Of a DNA stretch of 64,000 nt, positions 35,292-44,422 are shown piece after piece. The stretch is from Chloroflexota bacterium. GTDB taxonomy: Bacteria; Chloroflexota; UBA6077; FW602-bin22; JACPRP01. The translations under genes were made by a program, and so were the position numbers. Within the stretch, counting starts at the first letter, position 1; every line of letters begins with the position of its first letter. Location: the NCBI GenBank assembly GCA_023480885.1, contig JAMCWX010000010.1, positions 43,715-107,714 of the forward strand, read 5' to 3'. Under the pieces are notes generated by a model. The model did no database searches. It was not told the DNA's origin and saw only the letters and a program-made list of their open reading frames with translations.

Positions 35292-36272
35292 ATGTCGTTC
35301 AACCGCAAACTGCTCGCGACAGCCGCGCTAATAGTAATTCTGGCCATCTTGCCGCTCGTCGTGGGCAGGGACGACATCATCAACTTGATGTTTATGATGT
35401 TTCTCTCCGTTACGCTGGCGCAGAGCTGGAACATTCTTGGCGGGTACGCTGGACAGGTGAATCTTGGCCACGCCGCCTTCTTTGGCGTAGGCACGCTTGT
35501 GGCGCGATATCTCTGGTTCTCCGGCACGCCGATATATGTAGCAATGCTCGTCGCGGGGCTGGTGGCCGTGATCTTCGCCCTCATCATTGGTATGCCGACA
35601 TTCCGCCTTCGCGGCGCGTACTTCGCTATCGGCACGTTGGGAGTCGCCGAAACGGTCCGCATCACCGTCGGCAACGTCCTGCCCATCGTCACCGCGCTTC
35701 CCAGCAACTTCATCGTCAACTACGATCTCAATCTGAGATATTACGCAGCTCTAGTGTTGGCAGTCTTGACCGTGCTCGTGACTTACTGGCTGGTCAATTC
35801 CAGGACAGGGCTGGGCATCGTGGCCGTGCGAGAGGACGAGGATGCCGGGGAGGCATCAGGCGTGAGCGCGCTCAAGCATAAACTCATAGCCCTGGCCGTG
35901 AGCAGTTTCTTCGCCGGCGTTGCCGGCGGCCTCTTTGCCTTCTATCACGTTAGCTACTATTACCAGTTCCCCTTCGCCCCTAACTGGACCTTCGACGCGC
36001 TGATGATCACCTACATTGGAGGGGTGGGCACGCTCATCGGCCCTGTCGTCGGCGCCTTCTTCTATGTCACAGTCAGAGAATGGCTGGCAGTCTCCATTGT
36101 CGACGCCCACCTCTTTGTCTTCGGGGCCATTTTCATTTGCGTCGTGCTCCTGCTCCCTGGGGGTCTCGTCGAGGCATGGACGAAGATGCAGCGAGTCCGG
36201 CTCTTATCTCGGCTACTACGTCCGACACCGCCCGTGAAGAGTGTGGTAAAAGGGCGTGGCGAGCAAACGTAG
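35292..36272 (+). CDS. Branched-chain-type ABC transporter permease LivM (second operon)
   Basis: Permease of 326 residues with about nine hydrophobic segments and the LivM motifs GYAGQVNLGHAAFFGVGTL near residue 50, RLRGAYFAIGTLGVAE near 110 and AVREDEDAGEASGVSALKHK near 180. GGGGTGTAGAC precedes ATG 35292. It closes the second HAAT importer operon; the following LysM gene is convergent and ends 42 bp away. Confidence 0.94.
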   Translation: MSFNRKLLATAALIVILAILPLVVGRDDIINLMFMMFLSVTLAQSWNILGGYAGQVNLGHAAFFGVGTLVARYLWFSGTPIYVAMLVAGLVAVIFALIIGMPTFRLRGAYFAIGTLGVAETVRITVGNVLPIVTALPSNFIVNYDLNLRYYAALVLAVLTVLVTYWLVNSRTGLGIVAVREDEDAGEASGVSALKHKLIALAVSSFFAGVAGGLFAFYHVSYYYQFPFAPNWTFDALMITYIGGVGTLIGPVVGAFFYVTVREWLAVSIVDAHLFVFGAIFICVVLLLPGGLVEAWTKMQRVRLLSRLLRPTPPVKSVVKGRGEQT

Positions 36273-36314
36273 AGCGCTTCGCGAAAACATAGGGCTACCA
36301 GCCGCCCCACGAGA

Positions 36315-36737
36315 TTACCGCTGCGGTATCACCAGCTTGTCTCCCACCGCCAGCTTATCGGGGTCGGTCATGTTATTAGCCTTCAGCAGCGCATTCGTCG
36401 AAATGCCGAACTTATCGGCTATCTCCGACGCCGAATCGCCTGCTTTTACAACGTAGATGGTCGGCGTGGGTGTAGCCGAAGGACCCGGGGTCGACGTCGG
36501 CGATGATGCCGGCGAGGGCGCTGTCTGAGTTGTTCTTGACGAAGGCGACGCCTGGGGAGCAGGGGTGGACACGGCGCTACTCGTTGGCGTGACCGTGGCC
36601 TTCAGCGTGCCTCCTGTGGTCTGCGGAGAAGGCGCGCCAGGAACGTAGAAGCCGGCGAGGCCCGAAAGCATTAATATGAACACTCCGAAGGAGATGCTCA
36701 GGAATCCTGACGTCAGCCTTATCTGCCCCAGTTTCAT
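36315..36737 (-). CDS. Membrane-anchored LysM-domain protein
   Basis: 140-residue protein made of an N-terminal signal anchor (about residues 8-30), a low-complexity Thr/Pro/Ser/Ala linker (about 31-90) and one C-terminal LysM domain (TIYVVKAGDSASEIADKFGI then TDPDKLAVGDKLVIP) of about 45 residues, which binds peptidoglycan or related glycans. ATG 36737 is chosen because a strong promoter (36777-36805) lies just upstream and the longer frame to 36893 would start before it. The proline-threonine linker is typical of surface proteins in Chloroflexota. Confidence 0.85.
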   Translation of the reverse strand: MKLGQIRLTSGFLSISFGVFILMLSGLAGFYVPGAPSPQTTGGTLKATVTPTSSAVSTPAPQASPSSRTTQTAPSPASSPTSTPGPSATPTPTIYVVKAGDSASEIADKFGISTNALLKANNMTDPDKLAVGDKLVIPQR

Positions 36738-36776
36738 CCAGCCGTCTCTTCTGTAGAATATCCTTCGAGAGGCAAC

Positions 36777-36805
36777 AGTATAGCACCTAAGCAGCGAGCT
36801 TGCAA
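36777..36805 (-). promoter_or_regulatory. Sigma70-like promoter of the LysM gene
   Basis: On the minus strand TTGCAA (36805-36800), a 17-bp spacer ending TGC, and TATACT (36782-36777). The start codon is about 40 bp downstream, which fixes the LysM protein start at 36737. Confidence 0.65.
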
Positions 36806-36937
36806 GCAGAAATCGCTGCTGGCTCATCTGCTTGTAAACACAAGAGGGCAAACCAGGTGGATAGGCAGGACATTGGTGCGTCAACACGGGCACAGCTAGA
36901 GAGATAAGCCCTCGTCGTTCAAGAGGTTCCCCAACTA

Positions 36938-36953
36938 TGTGACAAAAGTCACT
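36938..36953. promoter_or_regulatory. CRP/FNR-family palindrome upstream of norCB
   Basis: TGTGACAAAAGTCACT matches the CRP-type consensus TGTGA-N6-TCACA at nine of ten fixed positions; the core GTGAC-AAAA-GTCAC is a perfect inverted repeat. It lies about 207 bp before norC. A regulator of the CRP/FNR superfamily (for NO or low oxygen) acting here is an inference; the regulator gene is not in the window. Confidence 0.5.
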
Positions 36954-37159
36954 GTTTCATCCCCGCTCGATGAGTAAACTGCTGACAAGGCCCGTGCTTC
37001 TGGGGCCATGTTGGAAGCGAGATAGCCTGCGCTTCTCTGCGCACCAACGGTTTGCCGCTGTTGCTAAGGATTCGCACTGCTCTGGATCTGCCCAATAACA
37101 GTGCATAGTGCGCGAGATCACGATATCGAAAATCAATCTGACGAAAGGAGGAGTCCATT

Positions 37160-37837
37160 GTGACTATTAGTCAAACTCGGAACTTGTTCATCCTGCTGAT
37201 AGTCGTCTGCATCGTGGCCTTCGCAGTTATGAGCATCGACTCCGTGCGCAAAGTCTCCGCAGAGAGGACGCCGCCAGTTACAGAACAGGTAGCAGCAGGC
37301 AAGGCCGTATGGCAGGCCAAAAACTGCAACGATTGTCACACCATATTGGGCATAGGAGGATACTTCGCTCCAGAATTGACAAAGGTAGCGGAACGCCGCG
37401 ATGCAGATTGGCTCAAGGGCTTCATGACCAACCCGCAGAAAACCAAGCCAGGAACGACGATGCCCAACTTGGGGGTATCAGCGAAAGAGGCAGATGATCT
37501 CGTCGCCTTCTTTCAGTGGGTGAGCAAGATCGACACCAATGGTTGGCCACCAAAACCTCTCGTTTCGACCAGCGCTACCGCAAGTTCAGGTGCCGCATCG
37601 GCGGGGCAGATGCTGGTACGGCAGAAGGGATGCTTGAGCTGTCACCGTATTGACGGGCAGGGAGCAACTGGCCCCGGGCCAGACCTCAGTAAGGTTGGGA
37701 AAAGGATCGGGAATGACCTTCTGACGCGCCGCTTAATCAACCCGCGCGACGTTAATCCTTCCTCTACGATGCCTGCTACCCCGCTTACTGACAGTGAGCG
37801 CGATAGTATCGTTGAATATCTGTCCACATTGAAGTGA
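37160..37837 (+). CDS. norC: Nitric oxide reductase subunit C, extended with a second cytochrome c domain
   Basis: Membrane-anchored cytochrome c that feeds electrons to NorB. The N-terminal helix (about 8-26) anchors it. The first haem motif is CNDCH (56-60), followed by TILGIGGYFAPELTKV, diagnostic of NorC. Usual NorC ends after about 150 residues; here a linker of Ser/Ala/Thr leads into a second c-type domain with CLSCH (158-162) and a likely axial Met in SSTMPATPLT. So this is a diheme NorC of 225 residues. The start is GTG 37160 with AAAGGAGGAG upstream; norB follows after 13 bp. Confidence 0.92.
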   Translation: MTISQTRNLFILLIVVCIVAFAVMSIDSVRKVSAERTPPVTEQVAAGKAVWQAKNCNDCHTILGIGGYFAPELTKVAERRDADWLKGFMTNPQKTKPGTTMPNLGVSAKEADDLVAFFQWVSKIDTNGWPPKPLVSTSATASSGAASAGQMLVRQKGCLSCHRIDGQGATGPGPDLSKVGKRIGNDLLTRRLINPRDVNPSSTMPATPLTDSERDSIVEYLSTLK

Positions 37838-37850
37838 AAGGAGGCAAGAG

Positions 37851-39284
37851 ATGACAGCTACCAGCACATCATTTGATAGAATCCCGGCAAAGCGATCCAT
37901 CGCGCTGCCGTTGCCAGAGGTCAAGTACGAATCTCAAAAGCTGGCTTTTCCGTACTTGCTCCTCTCGACGTTGCTCTTCCCGTTGATGATTGTCTTCGGA
38001 ATCATCGGCGCGGCTCAATATATCTGGCCCACCCTTTTCCTGGATACGTTGAACTTTAGCATTGCACGAGAAGCTCATCTGAACCTGCTCATCTTCTGGT
38101 TGCTGCTTGGACTAATGGGCGCAACGTATTACCTGGTTCCTGAAGAGGCGGAAACCGAGATATTCAGTAAGCGATTGGCCTGGATCCAGTTCGCGGTTTT
38201 TGCGGTTACTGGCGTCGCGGCCATGCTCGTTTTTATGGTCTTTAAACAGAGCGAAGGCAAGCCCTTTGTCGAGGCTCCTTTTTATCTCGACGTCTTGATC
38301 GCGATTGGCGCGGTGATATTCCTGATAAACATCGGGCTCACGATATTGAGGAGTCGATGGACACCGCTGCTTTTCGTGCTATTCACCGGGCTTGCCGGCT
38401 TGTCGCTCTTGTATCTTATCGATCTAGTTTCGTTCAAGAACCTGTCTGTGGATTATTTCTTCTGGTGGTGGATCATCCATCTCTGGGTCGAGGGCACGTG
38501 GGAGATGGTTGCTGCTGCGGTCATGGCATTCGTCTTGTTCAAGATCACTGGGGTAGATCGCAATGTCCTCTATAAGTGGCTGTACATTGAGGTAGGGCTA
38601 ACACTTGTCACGGGCATCGTCGGGACTGGCCACCACTATTACTGGATTGGCACGCCAGATTACTGGTTACCTCTGGGAGCGATATTTAGCGGCCTCGAGC
38701 CTGTACCCATCGCCCTGATGGTTTGGGATACTCTACGGCACACGCCGAACCGCCAACTATCGGCGATCCATCGGGTGGCCTGGTACTGGGTTTTGGCCTC
38801 GGCGATCGGCCATTTCGTTGGAGCAGGCGTTTGGGGATTCGCGCAAACCCTGCCGCAGATCAACGAGTGGACGCATGGCACGCAGGTGACCGCTTCCCAC
38901 GGGCATTTCGCTTTCTTTGCTGCCTACGGAGCCCTGATAATCGCCGCCGTCTACCTCACCTTGCCGCAGATCAGGGGCCTCAGGTTATTCGGCCAAAGGC
39001 GAGGAATGTGGGCCTTCTGGCTCATGAACATCGGCATGGTTGGGATGGTGATGTCTCTCACAGTCGCAGGGGTCTTGCAGACCTACCTGTGGCGGGTTCT
39101 CGGCATGGACTTCATGGTGGTACGCGATCAGTATCTCGCCTTTTGGCTGTTCTGGCGTCTGCTGTTCGGAGGAGCGCTCCTGGCGCCTGGTGTAGTTCTG
39201 TTCGTCTGGGATTTCGTTTCCTTGTCAATAGGACCAGCGCCGAAGGTTACGCCGGCAGGAGCACCTGAGCTAGCGACCAGCTAG
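37851..39284 (+). CDS. norB: Cytochrome-c-type nitric oxide reductase subunit B
   Basis: Haem-copper-oxidase superfamily membrane subunit reducing two NO to N2O. The 477-residue protein has about twelve helices and all hallmark residues: REAHLNLLIFW (haem b ligand), HLWVEGTWEM (FeB histidine and two glutamates), GTGHHYYWIG (two FeB histidines), FSGLEPVPIALM (the conserved glutamate) and SHGHFAFFAAYG (haem b and b3 ligands). The glutamates identify a cNOR rather than an oxygen reductase. norC precedes it by 13 bp and a strong terminator follows, making norCB a complete two-gene unit. No norD, norQ or norE is nearby. Confidence 0.95.
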   Translation: MTATSTSFDRIPAKRSIALPLPEVKYESQKLAFPYLLLSTLLFPLMIVFGIIGAAQYIWPTLFLDTLNFSIAREAHLNLLIFWLLLGLMGATYYLVPEEAETEIFSKRLAWIQFAVFAVTGVAAMLVFMVFKQSEGKPFVEAPFYLDVLIAIGAVIFLINIGLTILRSRWTPLLFVLFTGLAGLSLLYLIDLVSFKNLSVDYFFWWWIIHLWVEGTWEMVAAAVMAFVLFKITGVDRNVLYKWLYIEVGLTLVTGIVGTGHHYYWIGTPDYWLPLGAIFSGLEPVPIALMVWDTLRHTPNRQLSAIHRVAWYWVLASAIGHFVGAGVWGFAQTLPQINEWTHGTQVTASHGHFAFFAAYGALIIAAVYLTLPQIRGLRLFGQRRGMWAFWLMNIGMVGMVMSLTVAGVLQTYLWRVLGMDFMVVRDQYLAFWLFWRLLFGGALLAPGVVLFVWDFVSLSIGPAPKVTPAGAPELATS

Positions 39285-39328
39285 CAAGAGGAGCGCTAAT
39301 CGGGTTTATTCCTGACAAGGGATCGGCG

Positions 39329-39368
39329 TAAGAAGCGGCATTGCGCGAGTGCGCAATGCCGCTTCTTA
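39329..39368. terminator. Strong intrinsic terminator after norB
   Basis: TAAGAAGCGGCATTGCGC (39329-39346) and its perfect complement at 39351-39368 form an 18-bp stem with loop GAGT, 45 bp after norB. The arms begin AAGAA and end TTCTT, giving a short T-rich tail. It insulates norCB from the aroA promoter at 39431. Confidence 0.88.
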
Positions 39369-39430
39369 AGTTCCAGCGGCCGCCCCCTCGTGCCATTGAT
39401 AACATGCACAACCATCAGCGAAATCGCTCC

Positions 39431-39460
39431 TTGCTAGGCAACAATCGTCGATGCTATAAT
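39431..39460 (+). promoter_or_regulatory. Sigma70-like promoter with extended -10 before aroA
   Basis: TTGCTA (39431-39436), 18-bp spacer, TGCTATAAT with the -10 TATAAT at 39455-39460. The predicted leader to the GTG start of aroA is about 37 nt. Confidence 0.7.
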
Positions 39461-39503
39461 CCCGCATAGAGCAGACAAGTTACTTCGGGACAGAATAGAC
39501 GAC

Positions 39504-40796
39504 GTGCAAGCAAGGATACAACAGGCGCGGCAACTCCGGGGCGAAATCGCGGTTCCCGGCGATAAGTCGATTTCCCATAGGGCGCTGATCCTCGGAGCCG
39601 TGGCCGAAGGCCGCACGGTAGTACACGGACTCTCCCCCGCTGCCGATTGCGCCTCGACGATTCGCTCGCTGCAAGCCCTCGGACTGGAAATCGCCCTGCC
39701 CGAGAAAAACACGGCGGTCGTGAATGGCAAGGGCCTGCGCGGACTGGCCGAATCTGCCGATGTCCTGGACGCGGGCAATTCAGGCACCACCACGCGCCTC
39801 CTCGCGGGCCTCCTCGCCGGCCAACCTTTCTTCACGGTTATCACTGGTGACGATTCCTTGAGAAGTCGACCCGTGGACAGGATCGTGAAGCCTCTGGCGC
39901 AGATGGGAGCGACGATTCTCGGCAGGCGAGAGGGCCGTTTCCTCCCTCTGGCCATCCGTGGCGGGAACCTGAAGCCCATTCGCTACTCGCTGCCCGTCGC
40001 CAGCGCCCAGGTGAAGTCGTGCATCCTGCTGGCGGGCATGTACGCCGAGGGCGATACAGTCGTCGAGGAGCTGGAGCCGACGCGGGACCACACCGAGCGC
40101 ATGCTCAAGGCCATGGACGTCCCGCTCAAACAGAAAGGGAAGCATATCACAGTTCGCGGAGGGTGGGCGCCGCAAGCTGCCAACATCGTCGTTCCGGGTG
40201 ATGCCTCCAGCGCCGCTTTCTTCCTCGTGGCCGCAGCTACCGTCCCGAATTCCGCTGTAACCGTGACCAATGTCGGCATCAATCCGACCAGGATAGGCTT
40301 CATCTCCACGCTCAAGGAGATGGGTGCAGAGCTGCAAATGGAAAACGAGCGGCTGGAGAACGGCGAGCCAGTGGCCGACATCACCTGCCGCACCAGCTCG
40401 CTTCGCGGCATCACGCTTGAAGGGGATATCATACCCAGCCTTGTCGACGAGCTGCCGATAATAGCGGTTGCGGCGACGCAGGCAAATGGTGCGATGATCG
40501 TAAGAAACGCCGCGGAGTTGCGAGTCAAGGAGAGCGACCGCATCGATGCCATCGTCACCGAGCTTTCGCGGCTGGGGGCGAAGATAGAGGCGACGCCAGA
40601 CGGCTTCGTCGTGGAAGGACCGACGCCGCTTCGGGGCGCAGGCTGCCAGAGCTATCGCGACCACCGCATCGCCATGTCCCTCGCCGTTGCTGGCCTCGTC
40701 GCCAAAGGTGACACCGTCGTCGACGATGCCGAGTGCGTCGATATCTCGTTCCCTGGTTTCTTCGATTTGTTGGAGAGCGTTCGGAGAGGAGTCTAG
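39504..40796 (+). CDS. aroA: 3-phosphoshikimate 1-carboxyvinyltransferase (EPSP synthase)
   Basis: Joins shikimate-3-phosphate and PEP to make EPSP in the shikimate pathway. The 430-residue protein shows GDKSISHRALILGAVAEG near the N-terminus, LDAGNSGTTTRLLAGLLAGQ near residue 90, and RVKESDRI (as LRVKESDRIDAI) near 340. Start codon is GTG 39504, the first after the promoter. The gene stops one base before aroC begins, and aroC and an LCP-family gene follow in a tight operon. Confidence 0.96.
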   Translation: MQARIQQARQLRGEIAVPGDKSISHRALILGAVAEGRTVVHGLSPAADCASTIRSLQALGLEIALPEKNTAVVNGKGLRGLAESADVLDAGNSGTTTRLLAGLLAGQPFFTVITGDDSLRSRPVDRIVKPLAQMGATILGRREGRFLPLAIRGGNLKPIRYSLPVASAQVKSCILLAGMYAEGDTVVEELEPTRDHTERMLKAMDVPLKQKGKHITVRGGWAPQAANIVVPGDASSAAFFLVAAATVPNSAVTVTNVGINPTRIGFISTLKEMGAELQMENERLENGEPVADITCRTSSLRGITLEGDIIPSLVDELPIIAVAATQANGAMIVRNAAELRVKESDRIDAIVTELSRLGAKIEATPDGFVVEGPTPLRGAGCQSYRDHRIAMSLAVAGLVAKGDTVVDDAECVDISFPGFFDLLESVRRGV

Positions 40797-41912
40797 ATGT
40801 TACGGTTTCTCACCGCTGGCGAGTCCCACGGGCCAGGGCTGGCAGCGATAATCGAAGGCGTGCCGGCGGGCCTGGAGCTTAGCGAAGACGATATTGCGCG
40901 CGATCTGCGCCGACGCCAGATGGGTTACGGCCGTGGCGCCCGCATGAACATCGAGCGCGATAGGGCACAGATTCTCTCGGGCGTCCATAAAGGCAAGACC
41001 ACTGGCTCGCCAATCGCCCTGCTTATCGAAAACAAGGATTGGGCGAACTGGAAGGAACGAGAAGTCGCGCCGATACGCGTGCCGCGGCCGGGTCACGCCG
41101 AGCTTGCCGGCTCTGTGAAGTACGGCCACGAGGACATGCGCATCATCGCGGAGCGAGCCAGCGCTCGCAACACGGCGACCATCGTTGCCGTAGGGGCAGT
41201 AGCGCGGAAGTTCCTGGCGAGTTTCGACGTGACCATCTTCAGCCAGGTGATCGAGATCGGCGGCATCAAGGCAAATCCGGTCGAGCTGCCCCTGGCCGAG
41301 CTGATCGAGCGGCTGGAGGCATCTTCGCTGCGCTGCACCGACGCGGCGGCCGAGGAGGCCATGCGGCAGGCCATCGACGGCGCCAAGGGAAATGGCGATT
41401 CCCTTGGCGGCGTGTTCGAGGTGAGATGCATCGGCGTCCCCGCAGGCCTGGGCAGCTACGTACAGTGGGAACGCCACCTCGATGGGCGATTAGCGCAGGC
41501 GATAATGAGTATTCAGGCCATCAAAGGCGTGGAGATCGGCGATGGCTTTTCCCTCGCCAGCAAGCGCGGCACCGAGGCTAACGACGAGCTTTTCGTCGAA
41601 AACGGCCGGTTAGTCCGCAAGACCAACCACGCTGGCGGCGTCGAGGGCGGGGTTAGCAACGGCGAGCCGATAGTGATCCGCGCCGCGATGAAGCCCATTC
41701 CCACGACGGCCACTCCTCAGCGCTCGGTCGACGTCACCACCCTTCAGCCCGCCCGCAGCCAGTACCAGCGATCCGACGTTTGCGCTGTGCCGGCTGCCGG
41801 CGTCGTCGCCGAGGCGATGGCCGCCTGGACTATCGCCGACGCGTTCCTCGAAAAGCTCGGCGGCGATAGCCTCAGCGAGATCAAAAGCAGGTTTACGGTT
41901 GAGATGAGATGA
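40797..41912 (+). CDS. aroC: Chorismate synthase
   Basis: Converts EPSP to chorismate using reduced FMN. The 371-residue sequence has the three family signatures: GESHGPGLAAIIEGVPAG at the start, RASARNTA near residue 120 and, near the end, the RSDVCAVPAAGVVAEAM motif. The start follows aroA directly with GAGAGGAG as ribosome site inside aroA. It overlaps the LCP-family gene by 4 bp (ATGA). Intact, standard length. Confidence 0.97.
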   Translation: MLRFLTAGESHGPGLAAIIEGVPAGLELSEDDIARDLRRRQMGYGRGARMNIERDRAQILSGVHKGKTTGSPIALLIENKDWANWKEREVAPIRVPRPGHAELAGSVKYGHEDMRIIAERASARNTATIVAVGAVARKFLASFDVTIFSQVIEIGGIKANPVELPLAELIERLEASSLRCTDAAAEEAMRQAIDGAKGNGDSLGGVFEVRCIGVPAGLGSYVQWERHLDGRLAQAIMSIQAIKGVEIGDGFSLASKRGTEANDELFVENGRLVRKTNHAGGVEGGVSNGEPIVIRAAMKPIPTTATPQRSVDVTTLQPARSQYQRSDVCAVPAAGVVAEAMAAWTIADAFLEKLGGDSLSEIKSRFTVEMR

Positions 41913-43273
41913 TAAGCGCGGCAGTTCGTCACCACGGCCGCCTCATTTTTCTGATAGCCTCTTCGCTTTACCTTCTAGGAGGAGTCTTGTTCGGCTGCAT
42001 CTTCGTCAGCCGCCTACAGACCTTGCTTCCGGCCTTCGGCGGCCAATCCAACGATCGGGATGCTGCCTTTATCCGAGGGGATAGCAGCCAGATCGCAAAG
42101 ACCACCCAGGTCGATCAGAACGGCAAAGATGCCCACTCGATGGGAAAAGAGAAGCGGATCAACGTGCTCCTTATGGGCATCGATCAGCGCAACGACGAGC
42201 GCGCAAGAGGCGACCCCGCCCGAACGGATTCCATGCTCCTCGCCACCATCGACACCACGAACAAGGCCGCCGGCCTGCTCTCCATTCCCCGAGACCTTTA
42301 CATGGTCATTCCTGATGTCCAGATTCCAGGCCAGGGGAGAGGCCAGCAAATCGATCGCATCAATACTGCCCATTTCTGGGGCGATTACCTGAAGTATCCA
42401 GGTGGTGGACCGGCTCTGGCGAAGAAGACGTTAGCCTACAATTTCGGCGTGCAGGTGGACTATTTCGCGCGCATCGACTTCCGGGGCTTCGAGAAGGCCA
42501 TCGACGCCCTTGGGGGTGTGACCATCAACGTGGAGAGGCCCATGATCGATTACGAGTACCCGACCGAGGATTACGAGACCATGGTCGTCTCCTTCTCTGC
42601 AGGCGTTCAAAGGATGAACGGCGTACGCGCCCTGCAATACGCCAGAACGCGCCATCCAGACAGCGACTTCGGGCGCAGCAAGCGGCAGCAGCAGGTCCTT
42701 CTCGCCGTTCGCCAACAGGCGCTGCGCATCGACGCCTTGCCCAAACTGCCCTCCGTGGTAGGTTCCCTGGGAAGCTCGTTCAAGACCGATATGCCCGTGG
42801 CCGAGATGATCAGGCTCAGCGCCCTGGTCAAAGACATCGCGACAGAAGACATAGTTACCAGGTCTATCGATCCCACGATGGTCACAGAGACGATCACGCC
42901 AGGAGGCGCCGATGTGCTGCTTCCCAATCAAAAGGACATAGCCAACGTGATCCACGAAGTCTATTACGGCGCCCTTGTGCGGCGCGAAGGGGCCAGGATA
43001 GCTATCCTCAGCGGGGTGAACAAGCAGGGCGCAGGTAACGCTCTCGCCAAGGAACTGGAGGACCACGGCTATCACATCGCCAAGGTGGACGATGCCGATC
43101 GCAAAGATTACAGCCAAAGCAAGCTCATTTACCACTCGCGGAAGCCCTACACGGTTATGCTACTGTCCGACCGCCTCGGAGTGACTTCCGACAGGATCGA
43201 AGCTCAACCAGACCCCGGCGCCACAGCAGATATCACCGTCATCCTCGGACAGGACATCGCCGCCAAGCATTAG
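41909..43273 (+). CDS. LytR-CpsA-Psr (LCP) family cell-wall glycopolymer ligase
   Basis: Predicted membrane-anchored extracytoplasmic enzyme that attaches lipid-linked glycopolymers to peptidoglycan. There is an N-terminal signal anchor (about 13-33), an LCP domain (about 75-260) with INVLLMGIDQR, RTDSMLLATID and GLLSIPRDLYMVIP, whose Asp and Arg residues coordinate the pyrophosphate, and a C-terminal LytR_C domain (about 360-450; ARIAILSGVNKQGAGNALA). Length 454. The ATG overlaps the aroC stop, so it is co-translated with shikimate genes, an odd partnership that is probably only operonic convenience. Confidence 0.92.
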   Translation: MISAAVRHHGRLIFLIASSLYLLGGVLFGCIFVSRLQTLLPAFGGQSNDRDAAFIRGDSSQIAKTTQVDQNGKDAHSMGKEKRINVLLMGIDQRNDERARGDPARTDSMLLATIDTTNKAAGLLSIPRDLYMVIPDVQIPGQGRGQQIDRINTAHFWGDYLKYPGGGPALAKKTLAYNFGVQVDYFARIDFRGFEKAIDALGGVTINVERPMIDYEYPTEDYETMVVSFSAGVQRMNGVRALQYARTRHPDSDFGRSKRQQQVLLAVRQQALRIDALPKLPSVVGSLGSSFKTDMPVAEMIRLSALVKDIATEDIVTRSIDPTMVTETITPGGADVLLPNQKDIANVIHEVYYGALVRREGARIAILSGVNKQGAGNALAKELEDHGYHIAKVDDADRKDYSQSKLIYHSRKPYTVMLLSDRLGVTSDRIEAQPDPGATADITVILGQDIAAKH

Positions 43274-43328
43274 GGCGACCGACGTGATGTAGCCGCAGGC
43301 TTTAGTTCCTGATTTGCACGAAACGCCT

Positions 43329-44399
43329 CTAGCTCCCACCCTGCACCAGCATGATCGCCTTAACCCAGGCTTCGACATCCACTCCTGGGGACTGGACGTC
43401 GAAGCTCGCGTAGAAATCGGCGACCTTGCGTCGCAGCGCATCTTCCTCGAGCGGTGCGCCCCGCAGCGACTGCTCCAACGACGCCAGCAGTTGCCGCGGA
43501 TAGAAGAAGAAATCGCCAGACAGCGTGAGGTCGTCGATGCGCCCCTCGCAGAGTCGCGCCGTGACCCTGATCAGCCCACCAGCGGCTTTGTGCGCCGCCT
43601 CGACCACGCGCACGCCTTCCCGAATTTTGACGCCTTCCTTGGGCAGGCCACCTCTCTCGTACAGCCATTCGACGGACTCGAAGCGCGCGTCGAGGTCGGC
43701 GATGGCTTTCTGCTCCTTCTCGGACAATTGCCCTGGCTCTATCTCCACTCCCAGCGCCTGGCGGCATTGTTCGATCAAGGCGTCCTTCACCGCCTGCCGA
43801 TCGCGCTCCTCGCCCAGCTCGCGCTTGATGGTGGTCATATACTCCCGCAGGCTCTGATAGACCTTGTCGCGGAACTTCTCCGATGGCACCTTCAACACGC
43901 GCGCCATCAGCTCGAAGTTGAAGTCGAACATAAGGCTGCCAGCCATCACCGTGGCCTCGCCAATGGATGCCGCGCCAGTCCCACCGATCTTCCGTCCCCG
44001 CACGAGAATGTCGTTGACTGGCCGATATTCGGCGTCGATTCCTATGCTCCGATAGGTCTCCACCAGCGTCTGGCAGTAAGGGCGAAACGTATCCTCCACC
44101 TGCCGGGGAAGGTGCTCAGGATGAAAGATCCAGTGATAGAAGACCTGCCCGGAGTCCAGGTAGACCGCTCCGCCGCCGATCTCACGTCGCATCATCGATA
44201 TGCCGTTCGCGCGACAGTAGTCGACGTCGATCTCTTTATCGAGCTCCTGGTGGTAGCCTATGCACACGTAGGGCTCGATCGGGCTCATCAAAGTGATGGT
44301 ATTGGGAGCGCTCGCATCCAAAGCGTGAGCGATCCCGTGAAAGATAGTCTGCGATCGTAGATACGGCACCATGCCGAGATCCAAGAGCCGAACCTTCAT
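43329..44399 (-). CDS. lplA: Lipoate-protein ligase A family
   Basis: Attaches lipoate (or octanoate) to E2 and H-protein lysines. The 356-residue protein contains the family RRE-IGGG motif (RREIGGGAVYLDSGQVFYH near residue 70), GRKIGGTGAASIGEATVMAG near residue 145 with the catalytic-loop Lys, and a C-terminal accessory domain with GRIDDLTLSGDFFFYP, as in two-domain LplA. ATG 44399 has GGAGG upstream and a promoter at 44423-44452. The frame continues to 44552 but without a better start. It is convergent with the LCP gene and stands alone. Confidence 0.92.
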   Translation of the reverse strand: MKVRLLDLGMVPYLRSQTIFHGIAHALDASAPNTITLMSPIEPYVCIGYHQELDKEIDVDYCRANGISMMRREIGGGAVYLDSGQVFYHWIFHPEHLPRQVEDTFRPYCQTLVETYRSIGIDAEYRPVNDILVRGRKIGGTGAASIGEATVMAGSLMFDFNFELMARVLKVPSEKFRDKVYQSLREYMTTIKRELGEERDRQAVKDALIEQCRQALGVEIEPGQLSEKEQKAIADLDARFESVEWLYERGGLPKEGVKIREGVRVVEAAHKAAGGLIRVTARLCEGRIDDLTLSGDFFFYPRQLLASLEQSLRGAPLEEDALRRKVADFYASFDVQSPGVDVEAWVKAIMLVQGGS

Positions 44400-44422
44400 A
44401 GCTTCAATCCTCCAGCAAGCGC

